Of a DNA stretch of 64,000 nucleotides, positions 54,911-64,000 are shown one piece after another. Below the pieces are notes generated by a model, which saw only the letters and a program-made list of their open reading frames with translations, ran no database searches and was not told the origin of the DNA. Position numbers and translations under genes: made by a program. The stretch lies in contig NC_088309.1 in the NCBI RefSeq assembly GCF_910592395.1, positions 13,148,599 through 13,212,598 of the forward strand, read 5' to 3'. The stretch comes from Lineus longissimus (lineage: Eukaryota > Nemertea > Pilidiophora > Heteronemertea > Lineidae). The stretch's first letter is position 1. Each line of letters starts with the position of its first letter.

Positions 54911-55194
54911 GTTGTGACATTGTCCACTCCTCCAGCTGCACACCACCAAATCCACAACAATGTCACACCAGTTATTTAGTTCATCATGCTTATGGTCATT
55001 GTACTTTCATCTTATGTAAAATGTAACTTTTTACACGGTTTCAATAAACGATTTGTAATTTGTAAATTATAAATTTCACTAATAATTTGACGCCGCCAAT
55101 TCCACTGGTCTTCGAAATACGTAAGCTACACTGTTGACGACTATGACACTCCTCACAAACCACATTGTGAATCAGACGCCGATAGGCTTGTTTT
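54911..55194. other. Spacer, nothing recognised
   Basis: Short AT-rich sequence without features. Confidence 0.4.
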
Positions 55195-56130
55195 GTTTAT
55201 GTCTAGTGACCTCGACCATGTCGCCACAAAATTGAAATAAACCACCCTTTTCTGTCATTATTTAGGACGGATATTTCTCTAATAAAAATATTAATATAAT
55301 TGGCCAATTTCTTAGGCATATGACGTAGCGAATTCCCATAAAGATTTAAATTAATTTCAACCAATGGGATAGCAACCACCACCGGAAGATCGCGGAGAAA
55401 TCGTAAACTAAACGGAGTTAATTCAGAAAAAAAACAAAAAAAATTGTTTGTAGGAATAGTTACTCTCTTTATTTCTCATCATTATATACTCCCGCACACG
55501 CGTGTATCTTAAGAGCCCCTCCTAAAGGGGGGCTTAATATGTAAAGTCAAGGACTTGGTGAGCCCCCTTTAGGTCGGGGGAGCACCCCCGAACCCCCCTA
55601 CGATAGCGTAACGTTTTTACCCAGTACAATGGAGGGGAAACCCCCCCCCCAACCCCCCCCCCCCCAAACCCCCCATGTTGTGACCAGACCATAGTTCCTT
55701 CCGACACATTTTTATTTTGGTAATGTAATACATTGTGTGATTGTCCTTATTCACGGGAATCGGGCGTTTCCAGTGATATACGACACAAATGGGTTGTCCT
55801 CATGCATTCACTTAGGAAACGCATTTTAAAATAGATGTTACGTCCTGTTAATGGGGCGCGTCATCATCGCGTACATTTGGGAAAAAATCCCTAACGAGAC
55901 CGGAGCAGACGGCTGAAAGTAGTTTAATTATTGGCCGCTAGGGTACAGAACGTACGTCGCTCACGCAACTTTTGCTAAATAGAGCTAGTTCTAGTTTGTA
56001 ATTCATTTTGATACTTCAGATTTCGGTAGTAGACCAAAATAACTTAGTCGTCAGTGTGGTTTTAAGCAGGAAAAACGTATTTGTTTTTCTTAAAGTGCTT
56101 TTTTTGGACGGGTGTGTGCGATTGTTTTGT
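55195..56130. repeat. Duplicated block B (C-rich)
   Basis: 55195-55540 recurs at 56135-56515 ('gacctcgaccatgtcg', 'aataaaccacccttttctg', 'ccaatgggatagcaaccacc'). 55555-56130 recurs at 49763-50320. C runs at 55640-55670. The pattern is a set of mosaic local duplications. Confidence 0.75.
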
Positions 56131-56943
56131 TTATGTCACGTGACCTCGACCATGTCGACACAAAATTGAAATAAACCACCCTTTTCTGTCATTATTTAGG
56201 ACGGATATTTCTCTAATAAAAATATTAATATAATTGGCCGATTTCTTAGGCATATGTAGCGAATTCCCATGAAGATTTAAATTAATTTAAATTTATTTTA
56301 AATTAATTTCAACCAATGGGATAGCAACCACCAACCGGAAGATCGCGGAGAAATCGGTAAACTCAACGGAGTTAATTCAGAAAAATACCCAAAAAAATTG
56401 TTTGTAGGATATACAATAATAGTTACTCTCTTTATTTCTCATCATTCATTTACATTATGTACTCCCGCACACACGTGTATCTTAAGAGCCCCTCCTAAGA
56501 GGGGGGCTTAATATGTAAAGTCAAGGACTTACTGAGCCCCCCTTTAGGTCGGGGAGCTCCCCCGAACCCCCCTACGAGCATATGTTAAGTGCAAGCTCTA
56601 ACAACTACAGCTGTTACAATGGGGGGACACCCCCCAAACCCCCCTCCGTCGACATAGGTTTTTACCAGTGCGTTGGGGGGAAGCTCCCCCCAAACCCCCC
56701 CGGTGGACAGTCAACTAGCCCTTCTGTGTCATACTGCTGGAGGGGGGGGGGGGTGCGATGGGACCATCCATATAGTTCCTTCCGACACATTTTTGTTTTG
56801 GTAATGTAATACATTGTGATTGTCCTTATTCACGGGAATCGGGCGTTTCCAGTGATATACGACACTTAAATGGATTGTCCTCATGCATTCACTTTGGAAA
56901 CGCATTTTAAAATAGATGTTACGTCCTGTTAATGGGGCACGTC
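56131..56943. repeat. Duplicated block C (C-rich)
   Basis: Second copy of the 55195 segment, then another C-rich unit (56519-56760; close to 49464-49660) and the 'cacgggaatcgggcgtttcc' segment shared with 49947 and 55754. It is broken at 56943, where an LTR-like sequence begins. Confidence 0.75.
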
Positions 56944-57142
56944 TGTGAGGGCACTAACATTGGAATAACGCTAAAAGCAGTAGTTGGTTTTAGAGTTGGC
57001 CGTTAGGGGCCGTAGGCTCATGTGCGCGTGTTAGCTGCGCGCGCACCAGCTGCCCTGAGACTGTGTATTTAAGGTGTAAATAAATGCACGTGTATAAACA
57101 CAGACATGACATGTCAGCCGGCTTTTTCAAACGAGGGAGCAA
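56944..57142 (+). mobile_element. Possible LTR fragment
   Basis: The duplicated C-rich unit is interrupted right after GGGGCACGTC, where the paralogues continue 'atcatcgcg'. The new sequence begins TGTGAGGGCACTAACA, contains TATTTAA (57066) and AATAAA (57079) and ends near 'aaacataaca'. A TG start and these signals suggest a solo or partial LTR, but I did not find a closing target duplication. Confidence 0.3.
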
Positions 57143-58375
57143 GACAAAACATAACATAAAATTTGCATCAATCGATATTAAACCTTGACCAGAGCCTACA
57201 TCATCGCAATGTCTTGGGCTAGCTAGTAGAAATCCGAGAATGTCTGATTTAATGAGCAGAAAATGTTAGAATCACGGTGCTGCCCTGATCACGCCCACTT
57301 CTGACTTTTCTGTGTATTGTGAACTTTGTGTGTTCCAACACTAACCCTAACCCTGATAACCTCAACAGTTGCTCAAAAACTGCATTGATGGTTCGGTAAA
57401 GGTAGGAAATATAATAATATTACATGAAACATGGCTTTATATTGAAATAAAAGTTTGATCATATGATATTATACACATATATTATATCATGTCACATCCT
57501 TCCTCCTTGTCTGTTTTTACACTTTCTCTGATTTCAATTTCTTTTGTGATTTATCTCAAGGTCTATTGTTTTTCTGTTACAAAGGAGATATGTAGTGTTA
57601 CTTTATGCATGGAAAACTGGTTTGAATGCAAAAACCACACTCGTTATTTTGTAACAAAAACAAATGATGTGGAAGACAAAATTGTGACTGTCTTTCAGAA
57701 AATGGCATTTTCAACTCGTTCAGCACCACCAACAACCGAGAAAAATGTAAAAGACTGTTGGTTTTGAATTAGATCAGTGCAGAATTCGGAATATATCAGG
57801 CAATTGTCCCAGTGGATGAGGTGATTTAGGCAATTCTTAGGCATATTGCATTAGGTCTTATTTTGGCCCTTTTTGACCGATCTAACCCTTATATTTTCTG
57901 TAATTCACACTGAACATCTTAGTTTTAGTGCGTTTCATCATTTGTAATCCCCTCATACCAAAAACAGATAAAAAAAACCTTTAATTCATGATTTTAGGTT
58001 TTTCGGTTAACTTTCACTGTTATAGACCCCAACCCTTATTACCTGATTTATCAGTCGAATATGGCAAATATACTTTTTTTGGTGGAAATGATCTGGAACA
58101 ATCATTTATTCATATAAAACTGGTATAAATGTCCATCGCACGGTAAATTTGTTTTTTAATTGAAATTTTTTGAAAATGGCCCCAAAAAGTACCCCGCCCA
58201 ATATTGAAAGGGTCCATTTGAACCCTCCAAACGTAGTCGATTTGCACCGAATGCTAAATAATGTTGAGATCTATGCCCTACCAACAAAATATGATGAAAT
58301 GGAAACATTCGTGATGATTTTAGCTGTAATTTCAGCCATTATCTAAAGAGCCCTTTCTGCCGCCTCTTTTCTGTT
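57143..58375. other. No gene recognised
   Basis: Frames at 57489-57767 (92 residues) and 58176-58349 (58 residues, MAPKSTPPNIERVHLNPPN) show no known motif. Confidence 0.4.
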
Positions 58376-58379
58376 ATAT

Positions 58380-59560
58380 TCCTGATGGAGACAAGTCTTC
58401 AGTGTGCTGTCCCAATCAATCAACAAGATAGTCTCATAGAGATGATATTTATAGAACACAAGTATTCAGTGTGCCCTCCCAATAAGTCAACAAAATGTCG
58501 CATGAAGGACACACTTATGGACACATGACTGTCTTGTCTCAATCAGACAACAAGATTGTCATAAAGAGATTCCCTTTTGGAGGCAAGTCTTCGATGTGCT
58601 GTCCCAATCAGCAAGGTGTCCTCATATAGATGTCACTTATGGAAACATAGTCTTGTCTCAATCAGAATACAAGATGGTATATACAAGATGTCCCTTTTGG
58701 AGGCAAGTTTTCAGTGTGCTCTCAAATGGATGTCTTTTATGGAGACAAGTCTTCAATGTGCTGTCACAATCAGCCAACAAGGTGTCCTCATACATATGTC
58801 ACTTATGGAGACATGTCTCGTCTCAACCAGACAACTAGATGGTCTCAAAGACATGTCCCTTTTTGAGGCAAGTCTTCAGTGTGCTCTCGAAGGGATGCCA
58901 CTTATAGAGACAGGTCTTCAATGTGCTGTCACAATCAGCCAACAAGGTGTCCTCATACATACGTCACTTATGAAGACATGTCTTGTCTCAATCAGACAAC
59001 TAGATGGTCTCGAAGACGTGTCCCTTTTTGATGCAAATCTTCAGTGTGCTCTCGAATGGATGTCTTTTATGGAGACAAGTCTTCAATGTGCTGTCACAAT
59101 CAGCCAACAAGGTGTCCTCATACATATGTCACTTATGGAGACATGCCTTGTCCAATCAGACAAGATGGTCTCATAGAGATGTCCTTTATGGACGCATATC
59201 TTCAGTGTGCGTGCTGCACCGAACAGACAAGGTGGTCTCATTGAGATGTCACTTATGGAGACGATGGTGTGCTGTCCTGATCAGACAAAAAGGGGTTCTC
59301 AAATGGATGTCCCTTATTGAGACATGTGTTCGGTGTGGTCTCAAAGGTATGTAGGCATGTCTTCAGTGTGGTGTCCCAATCGGTCAACAACATTTTCTCG
59401 TAGCGTCTAGATTTCCTTATGGAGGGAAGTCTTCGGTGTGCAGTCCTAATCGGACACCAAGATGTTCTCAAAGAGATATTGCTTATGGAGCCATGTCTTG
59501 GTGTGCAGTCTTTAACAGACAACAAGGTGGTCTCACAGAGATGTCACTGTGATACAAAGA
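58380..59560 (+). repeat. Tandem array with 165-bp higher-order unit
   Basis: Imperfect short monomers of roughly 40-66 bp ('ggagacaagtcttca(g/a)tgtgctgtc', 'atggtctc', 'ggtgtcctcat') are organised into a clearer 165-bp unit: CAGCCAACAAGGTGTCCTCA starts at 58771, 58936 and 59101. Outer parts (58380-58770, 59266-59560) are more degenerate. The 199-residue frame 58577-59176 stays open because of the periodicity; I do not regard it as a gene. Confidence 0.85.
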
Positions 59561-61275
59561 AGAGTCGCAGAAATGAACTTTAGCCTAGTGAAAAATATAA
59601 AAGACAAGGCGATAGATTTCAGGTCATTTCATTATTATTATCTGCTCTGCTCATTGCCCACACCAAACCCTTATTCAAGACTTTAAAAGCATTAGAAGTA
59701 ACAGATATACACACTCTACTGCAAATGAAGTTTCTACACAAATTTTTCAATAATTGCGATCCGGGTTACTTCATTCATGCATCAAAACAAATGACCAAAT
59801 ACATTTTCACAATACTAGAAACGGGTAGAAATCAATAATCCCACGATCCCGACTTAACATTAGGAAAAAATACAATTTTTGTCACTATCTTCAATTCCCT
59901 TTCTGCCTTTAAGTATCAGGATAAAATTCACACTCACAGTTTTCATGACTTCAATAATACAATATGTATAAAAATCATTTACTGGGATTATACAGTTCTC
60001 GATGTGTAATTCCAGACTTTTACATAATGTGTTCACACTTGAACTTTCAATATTCACCACACATTTAATTTTGCCAAACATGATTATCATTTGTACATAT
60101 GTGGCTGGGGCACTTTAGGTACATTACCACGGTGGCAATTGCAGGACAAGGGCTTTTAAAATTATGTCAGTCATTTCAAACAACTTGATCTGTCTACTAC
60201 TCTCATATATAATAAGGTCAAATAAGCTCAAAAGGCCCAAAAACGGTTGTTGTCAGACAAAAATATTACCGGTACAAGTACTTGCTGGAAATTCTTGCAG
60301 CCAATCAGTTAACTGTCATGCTGATTTCAACTTAACTCAATGAATGTTATCTTGGGACTTGAAGAAATGTGTAATTACCCTACAACTTGGGCACTGTCAC
60401 GTTTCTCAGGAAAGTCAAGTTTTTCAGATAAATGCCAGAAAAAGCCATTATCTCTCGTCAAAGGGCTCTAGTTGAGATGAGGCACGAGCGAAGAATGTAA
60501 ATGTAATGGACGCCATTTTTCAAAACTTTCCAAGATTACTCAAACAAATTATTACAGAAGATGATTAACGAGTGTCGGGTAAATGAATACGCACATTGCT
60601 TGATTACACGACACACCTCAATCTTTTATTTTAACTTTATATTCAAAACTTAAACATTGTGTTTCTTGCGAATGACCAATGGTGCGCAGTCAACCTCTTG
60701 AATCCCGGTGACCGACCAGTCAGTCATTTTGAAATAATGTTTTTTTCCCAAGACCGACAGGTCGGTCTCAGTAATATTTTTATTCCCTTGAGCTGGGACG
60801 CTATTTTATTGCTGGTTTTAGCGTGTTTGATGTACAGTAGGGTCAGTTAGAGCATGCCTGGGTAGATGGTGCCTCGTTACCGGACTTTGGCGGCTGTATG
60901 CGGGCGCCATACATCGTGAACGTCAGACCCAATTTCGCAACCACGTGACCACCCTGGGATCCCGTGATTTTCAAGTTTTGGGAGTCAAGAGGATAAACGC
61001 AGCAAACCAATCTAGAATGATCTGGATCGGTCAAGATCACTGGTTCCGTGTAAATGGCACTCGCGTGTCTGCATAGGTTATGGTATTCCAACCACTTCAA
61101 GCACTTGGGTTGGTACCAAAATTATTAAAGGACCTTAGGCATTATAAACCCTTTGGCTCCCGAGGCCTATGTAACGCGATGTACCGAGATTTTTTACCAG
61201 TTTTATGCAAAATAACGTAAAAATACTTTTAAATATTGTACCTCCTTCATTATGCATCCTTGATTTATAGTTATA
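59561..61275. other. No gene recognised
   Basis: AT-rich, short frames only. No repeat termini identified. Confidence 0.4.
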
Positions 61276-61708
61276 GTTCCACCTATGATAAAACCCCGTG
61301 TTTTTTCAAGACCCGTGTCTTCGCCGTGTGTCAAAAAACCCGCGGCGCACTTACACCTATCAGTTGTGTTAGATAATGGTTAATACTAATAGCCCCGGCG
61401 ACAGGTGCGCTGTAGGTAGGGAGCTCTCCTGTGTTTCTTTTCCGTTGGAGGGGAATTTTGCATGCGCAATACCGAGGCAACTACACCGCGCCATCTGTCG
61501 CCGGATCTTAGAACTTGCAATTGCCGTGTCTATTCAGATTCCACCTATCAAAAACCCGTGTTGAACACGGGTCTAAATTAGCCCCCGATTAGCCCCATCG
61601 AGCTCGATGGGGCTAATAGACACGGGGATTTGACACACGGGTCTATTTAGACACGACAATTCATAGGTGTAAGCGCAAAAGACACGGGGATTTGATAGGT
61701 GGAAGTAC
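61276..61708. mobile_element. Composite TIR element or MITE with perfect central palindrome
   Basis: Outer ends TTCCACCTATGATAAAACCC (about 61279) and the complement of ATTTGATAGGTGGAA (about 61690-61704) are inverted. A second left-type end (TTCCACCTATCAAAAACCC) occurs at 61540. A perfect 30-bp palindrome lies at 61588-61617 (centred on GAGCTC). The text 'acacggggatttga(c/t)a' is repeated. It looks like one copy nested in, or derived by partial duplication from, another. Confidence 0.6.
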
Positions 61709-61729
61709 GACTAATAAAACCATACATTT

Positions 61730-62000
61730 TTGTAAAGCTGATTACCTTGGCTATCAATTGGCGTTGTTTCTGGGTATCAATTAGGTAAGAGGTAATCAAT
61801 AATCAGTAATAATCAATATTTTTTGATTGATTTTGCTCTAATTGATTGATTTTTCTGATTTGAACAAAGTATATGGAACTGTAATTGATGCAGTTACAAC
61901 CTGTTAATGATCAACGTAACTTGATTGATAACCTTTGATTGACTATTGTCTATTACTGATTGATCGAATAATACAACATAATATTAATTTATATGCTAAT
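61730..62000. repeat. TGATTGATT-rich low-complexity stretch
   Basis: Dense occurrences of TGATTGAT/ATCAATCA-type words (for example 61785-61860 and 61930-61965). The repetition is imperfect and no unit length can be given. No gene. Confidence 0.5.
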
Positions 62001-62171
62001 CAGTTCTTGTCCTGTGACGCTGCACAAGCGCCAATCAAACTGCAGCGCCCTCTGTAAACTATGAATGAAACTAAATCTAGTCTTCTGCAGATCACCAGGG
62101 ACACGAATACACTGTACAATAGCGTCTAACATGTACCGAGAGTTCTATACTAAAGCATTAGTATAGGGACG

Positions 62172-62222
62172 ATATATCGTACCGCCTACGCGAGACAAAA
62201 TACAGGGACGATATATCGTCCC
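62172..62222. repeat. Repeated palindrome GGGACGATATATCGTCCC
   Basis: A perfect 18-bp palindrome near 62205-62222 and an imperfect copy (GGGACGATATATCGTACC) near 62167-62184. Confidence 0.6.
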
Positions 62223-63475
62223 CTCTAGGGAGGCGAGGGGTTAAGGGCAATATTACCCAGCTGTCCGCTGCCCAGTCACCTCCTGTTCTACATAAGTAGT
62301 TTCCATCAACAAATTGCACAAAAAAAATTCCAAAGACTGAATTATCGCGCTTTTCTGATGTTGACCCATTTAGCTCTCCAAGCAGTGACCCTTTTCACGT
62401 GGAACAGTGCACTGGTAAGGCATTTCCTGGAGTTAGGACCTACCCTGTGACGTCTTGGTACTGATATTATGGCGGGAAAGGTATTTCGTGCCAGGACTTG
62501 TGCTGCCAGAAATAATGAATAACACGTTTTTCTACTATCTAAGAGCTGAAACAAAATGGCTAAAGCATCAAACATGATTGGAGATTGGAAAAATAGTTTA
62601 TAGGTGAACCAGAGGAAGAACAAAAATACTGCAATAACAAGAGCAACGCAGGGCGTAGCATATGCCCCGGTGAGCACTTTGAGTTGGTGTATTAGGAAAG
62701 TGAAGTGTTTTTCAGACAACCCCGGGCAGCTGGTGTAATAGCTGACTAGGTTTAGTTGACATCGTGAAAGAGTTATTGGTCTGTAATGCCCGCTGTACAC
62801 GTTATCTTTTTCTACCCACATAAAAAGTTACATTGTTATTACGCAAAGCGTTCTCGTTAAAATGAGCGGAAACGAAAAGTTTACAGACGCCTGACGCCTA
62901 CCGGCTGACGGACATTGGTAAAACATAATGCCTCCGCAATGCTTTACGCATTGGCGGGGGCATAACAAGCTGCCTATTACTTTAGAGTCACACTCCACCA
63001 AAAAACATCGATGAAACCCCAGTAAAAACAGTAGCAGTAGAAGATTCAGCAGAAAGCATCTAAAATTGTTTGGGTAGACACCTGCGATATAAATTAAAAC
63101 TGACCACATTCGGCATTTAAATCAACTGTTCTAGGAACAAATGTCTTCGCGCCAAAACCCGATGTTGGCGAAAATGACATAATATCATGTAAAATCCAAG
63201 GAAGACATCAAGGAATCGCCTACGAGTGGGCACCTGCAAAAATGTCAGTTGCAGCAGGAACTAGTCTAATCCAGAACGTGTGTAATCCATTTGTGACTGT
63301 GTAATTCACTATGAAATAAATCCTTAATCCAATTTTTCCGTTTCTTCCATGCACCGACACTGCCTCAAGAATATTTCCGCCTCAATTTTGTTAAGTCCCT
63401 CGCATTGTTGTACTAAACAAATCATAGCCTGGAAAATCAAATTATAAAATTTCATCTATGATGTGATGATAATGC
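62223..63475. other. No gene recognised; one hairpin
   Basis: The minus-strand frame 62342-62821 (159 residues) has one hydrophobic segment (ALVIAVFLFFLWFTYKLFF) but no family resemblance and no supporting splice or start signals. A strong hairpin lies at 62928-62963 (ATGCCTCCGCAATGC / GCATTGGCGGGGGCAT). Confidence 0.35.
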
Positions 63476-63589
63476 TTTACTTTGATAACAAATTAAGTGT
63501 ATAATAAGAATGCAGTGGACAATCAAGTGACATATTTTCGTGTTTCCCAAAAAAATCAGCCCAAATAACGATAATAACAAGGAGTTTTA

Positions 63590-63735
63590 TATGGCGCTTT
63601 AAAAGAGCTTTCATTACCCAGCCTATCCAGAAGGTAAGAGTTACAACGTGGCACATGCCGGGTATCGAACCCAGGACCTCCCGATCACAATGTTGATGCT
63701 CAAACGTTGTGCCGCTGTGTTCCTCTGAGCACAAA
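63590..63735 (-). repeat. tRNA-like SINE (putative)
   Basis: On the minus strand a perfect pol III B box, GGTTCGATACC, lies at about 63661-63671, preceded at a plausible spacing by an A-box-like GCGGCACAACGTTTGAGC. This is the usual head of a tRNA-derived SINE. No 3' tail or target duplication was identified. Confidence 0.5.
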
Positions 63736-63919
63736 TTATTCCATATGCCTGAAAATGTACCCATCTCTGTACGTAGGTCTTTTATTGTTTCATGACTATC
63801 CACAGGTTGATGCTCAAACGTTGTGCCACTGTGTTCCTCTGAGCACAAATTATTCCATATGCCTGAAAATGTACCCATCTCTGTACGTAGGTCTTTTATT
63901 GTTTCATGACTATCCACAG
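63692..63919. repeat. 114-bp tandem duplication
   Basis: Units 63692-63805 and 63806-63919 are almost identical (GTTGATGCTCAAACGTTGTG ... GACTATCCACAG). The 5' part of each unit overlaps the A-box side of the SINE head, so the SINE start was duplicated. Frames on both strands repeat accordingly. Confidence 0.9.
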
Positions 63920-64000
63920 GATAATGCATGAAGTGATTCAAAATCATCTCTAGGCACTGTATTTGGTTGCAGCCGGTCAGTTTAACCCAATTCGCTTCAA

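Noticed and set aside
57340-57356. Telomere-like CTAACCCTAACCCT
   Set aside because: Only about two units; too short to mean an interstitial telomere.
58577-59176. 199-residue plus-strand frame
   Set aside because: Artefact of the 165-bp periodic array; no domain, and edges coincide with the repeat.
58380-59560. CRISPR-like spacing of short repeats
   Set aside because: Monomers are degenerate, variable in length and lack unique spacers; the DNA is eukaryotic.
62342-62821. 159-residue minus-strand frame with a hydrophobic segment
   Set aside because: No family resemblance, no exon signals, and neighbouring frames of similar length; likely chance.

Overview
This window reads as repeat-dense DNA from an animal, most likely a marine invertebrate. 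Every coding stretch I can recognise belongs to a transposable element. I found no bacterial operon, rRNA, tRNA gene or CRISPR array, and no intact cellular gene. The families seen are BEL/Pao, Ty3/Gypsy, PIF/Harbinger, TIR elements with 9-bp target duplications, TA-flanked MITEs, a foldback element with 15-bp subrepeats, and dispersed repeats with (ACGG)-rich tails ending in a hairpin plus CTAAAA. These fit a deuterostome or mollusc. The 15-bp foldback design recalls the TU elements described in sea urchins, but the phylum cannot be fixed from the sequence alone.

Layout. 1-5.5 kb: degraded dispersed repeats and a candidate TIR element holding a short C4 zinc-ribbon reading frame. 5.56-11.94 kb: a nearly complete BEL/Pao retrotransposon (5806-11748) with almost identical LTRs and a 5-bp duplication. 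It sits inside the protease region of an older BEL copy. Its pol is broken and lacks the RT YxDD block. 12.1-12.7 kb: an antisense BEL gag remnant. 12.7-17.8 kb: a 2545-bp segment in two almost identical tandem copies, followed by dispersed repeats. 19-30.3 kb: remnants of a coiled-coil protein gene, two TIR elements with 9-bp duplications, and a Harbinger transposase split into two halves about 5.9 kb apart by nested repeats, with a possible coiled-coil partner exon downstream.

30.3-33.4 kb: three tandem 637-bp units carrying CCAAT, CRE and YY1-like sites, then a second deletion-bearing Harbinger-like transposase on the minus strand. 33.4-37.2 kb: mostly unassigned, with a Pro/Gln-rich reading frame and a Ty3/Gypsy RNase H scrap. 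37.5-46.5 kb: a second, distinct BEL element. Its gag is interrupted by a 1.1-kb dispersed repeat and contains a 57-bp coding minisatellite. Its RT runs into four tandem 1.31-kb units. 46.5-64 kb: MITEs, an inverted dispersed repeat, C-rich G4-prone repeats, the foldback element, a 165-bp higher-order tandem array, a palindrome-centred element and a tRNA-like SINE.

The unifying theme is nesting: several insertions can be dated relative to each other because an interrupted reading frame or an empty paralogous site is visible. Function is mostly lost. The parts worth follow-up are the defective but young BEL, the foldback and 9-bp-duplication elements, the triplicated promoter-like unit with a micro-inversion, and the dispersed repeat that carries TGACCT/AGGTCA hexamer arrays.
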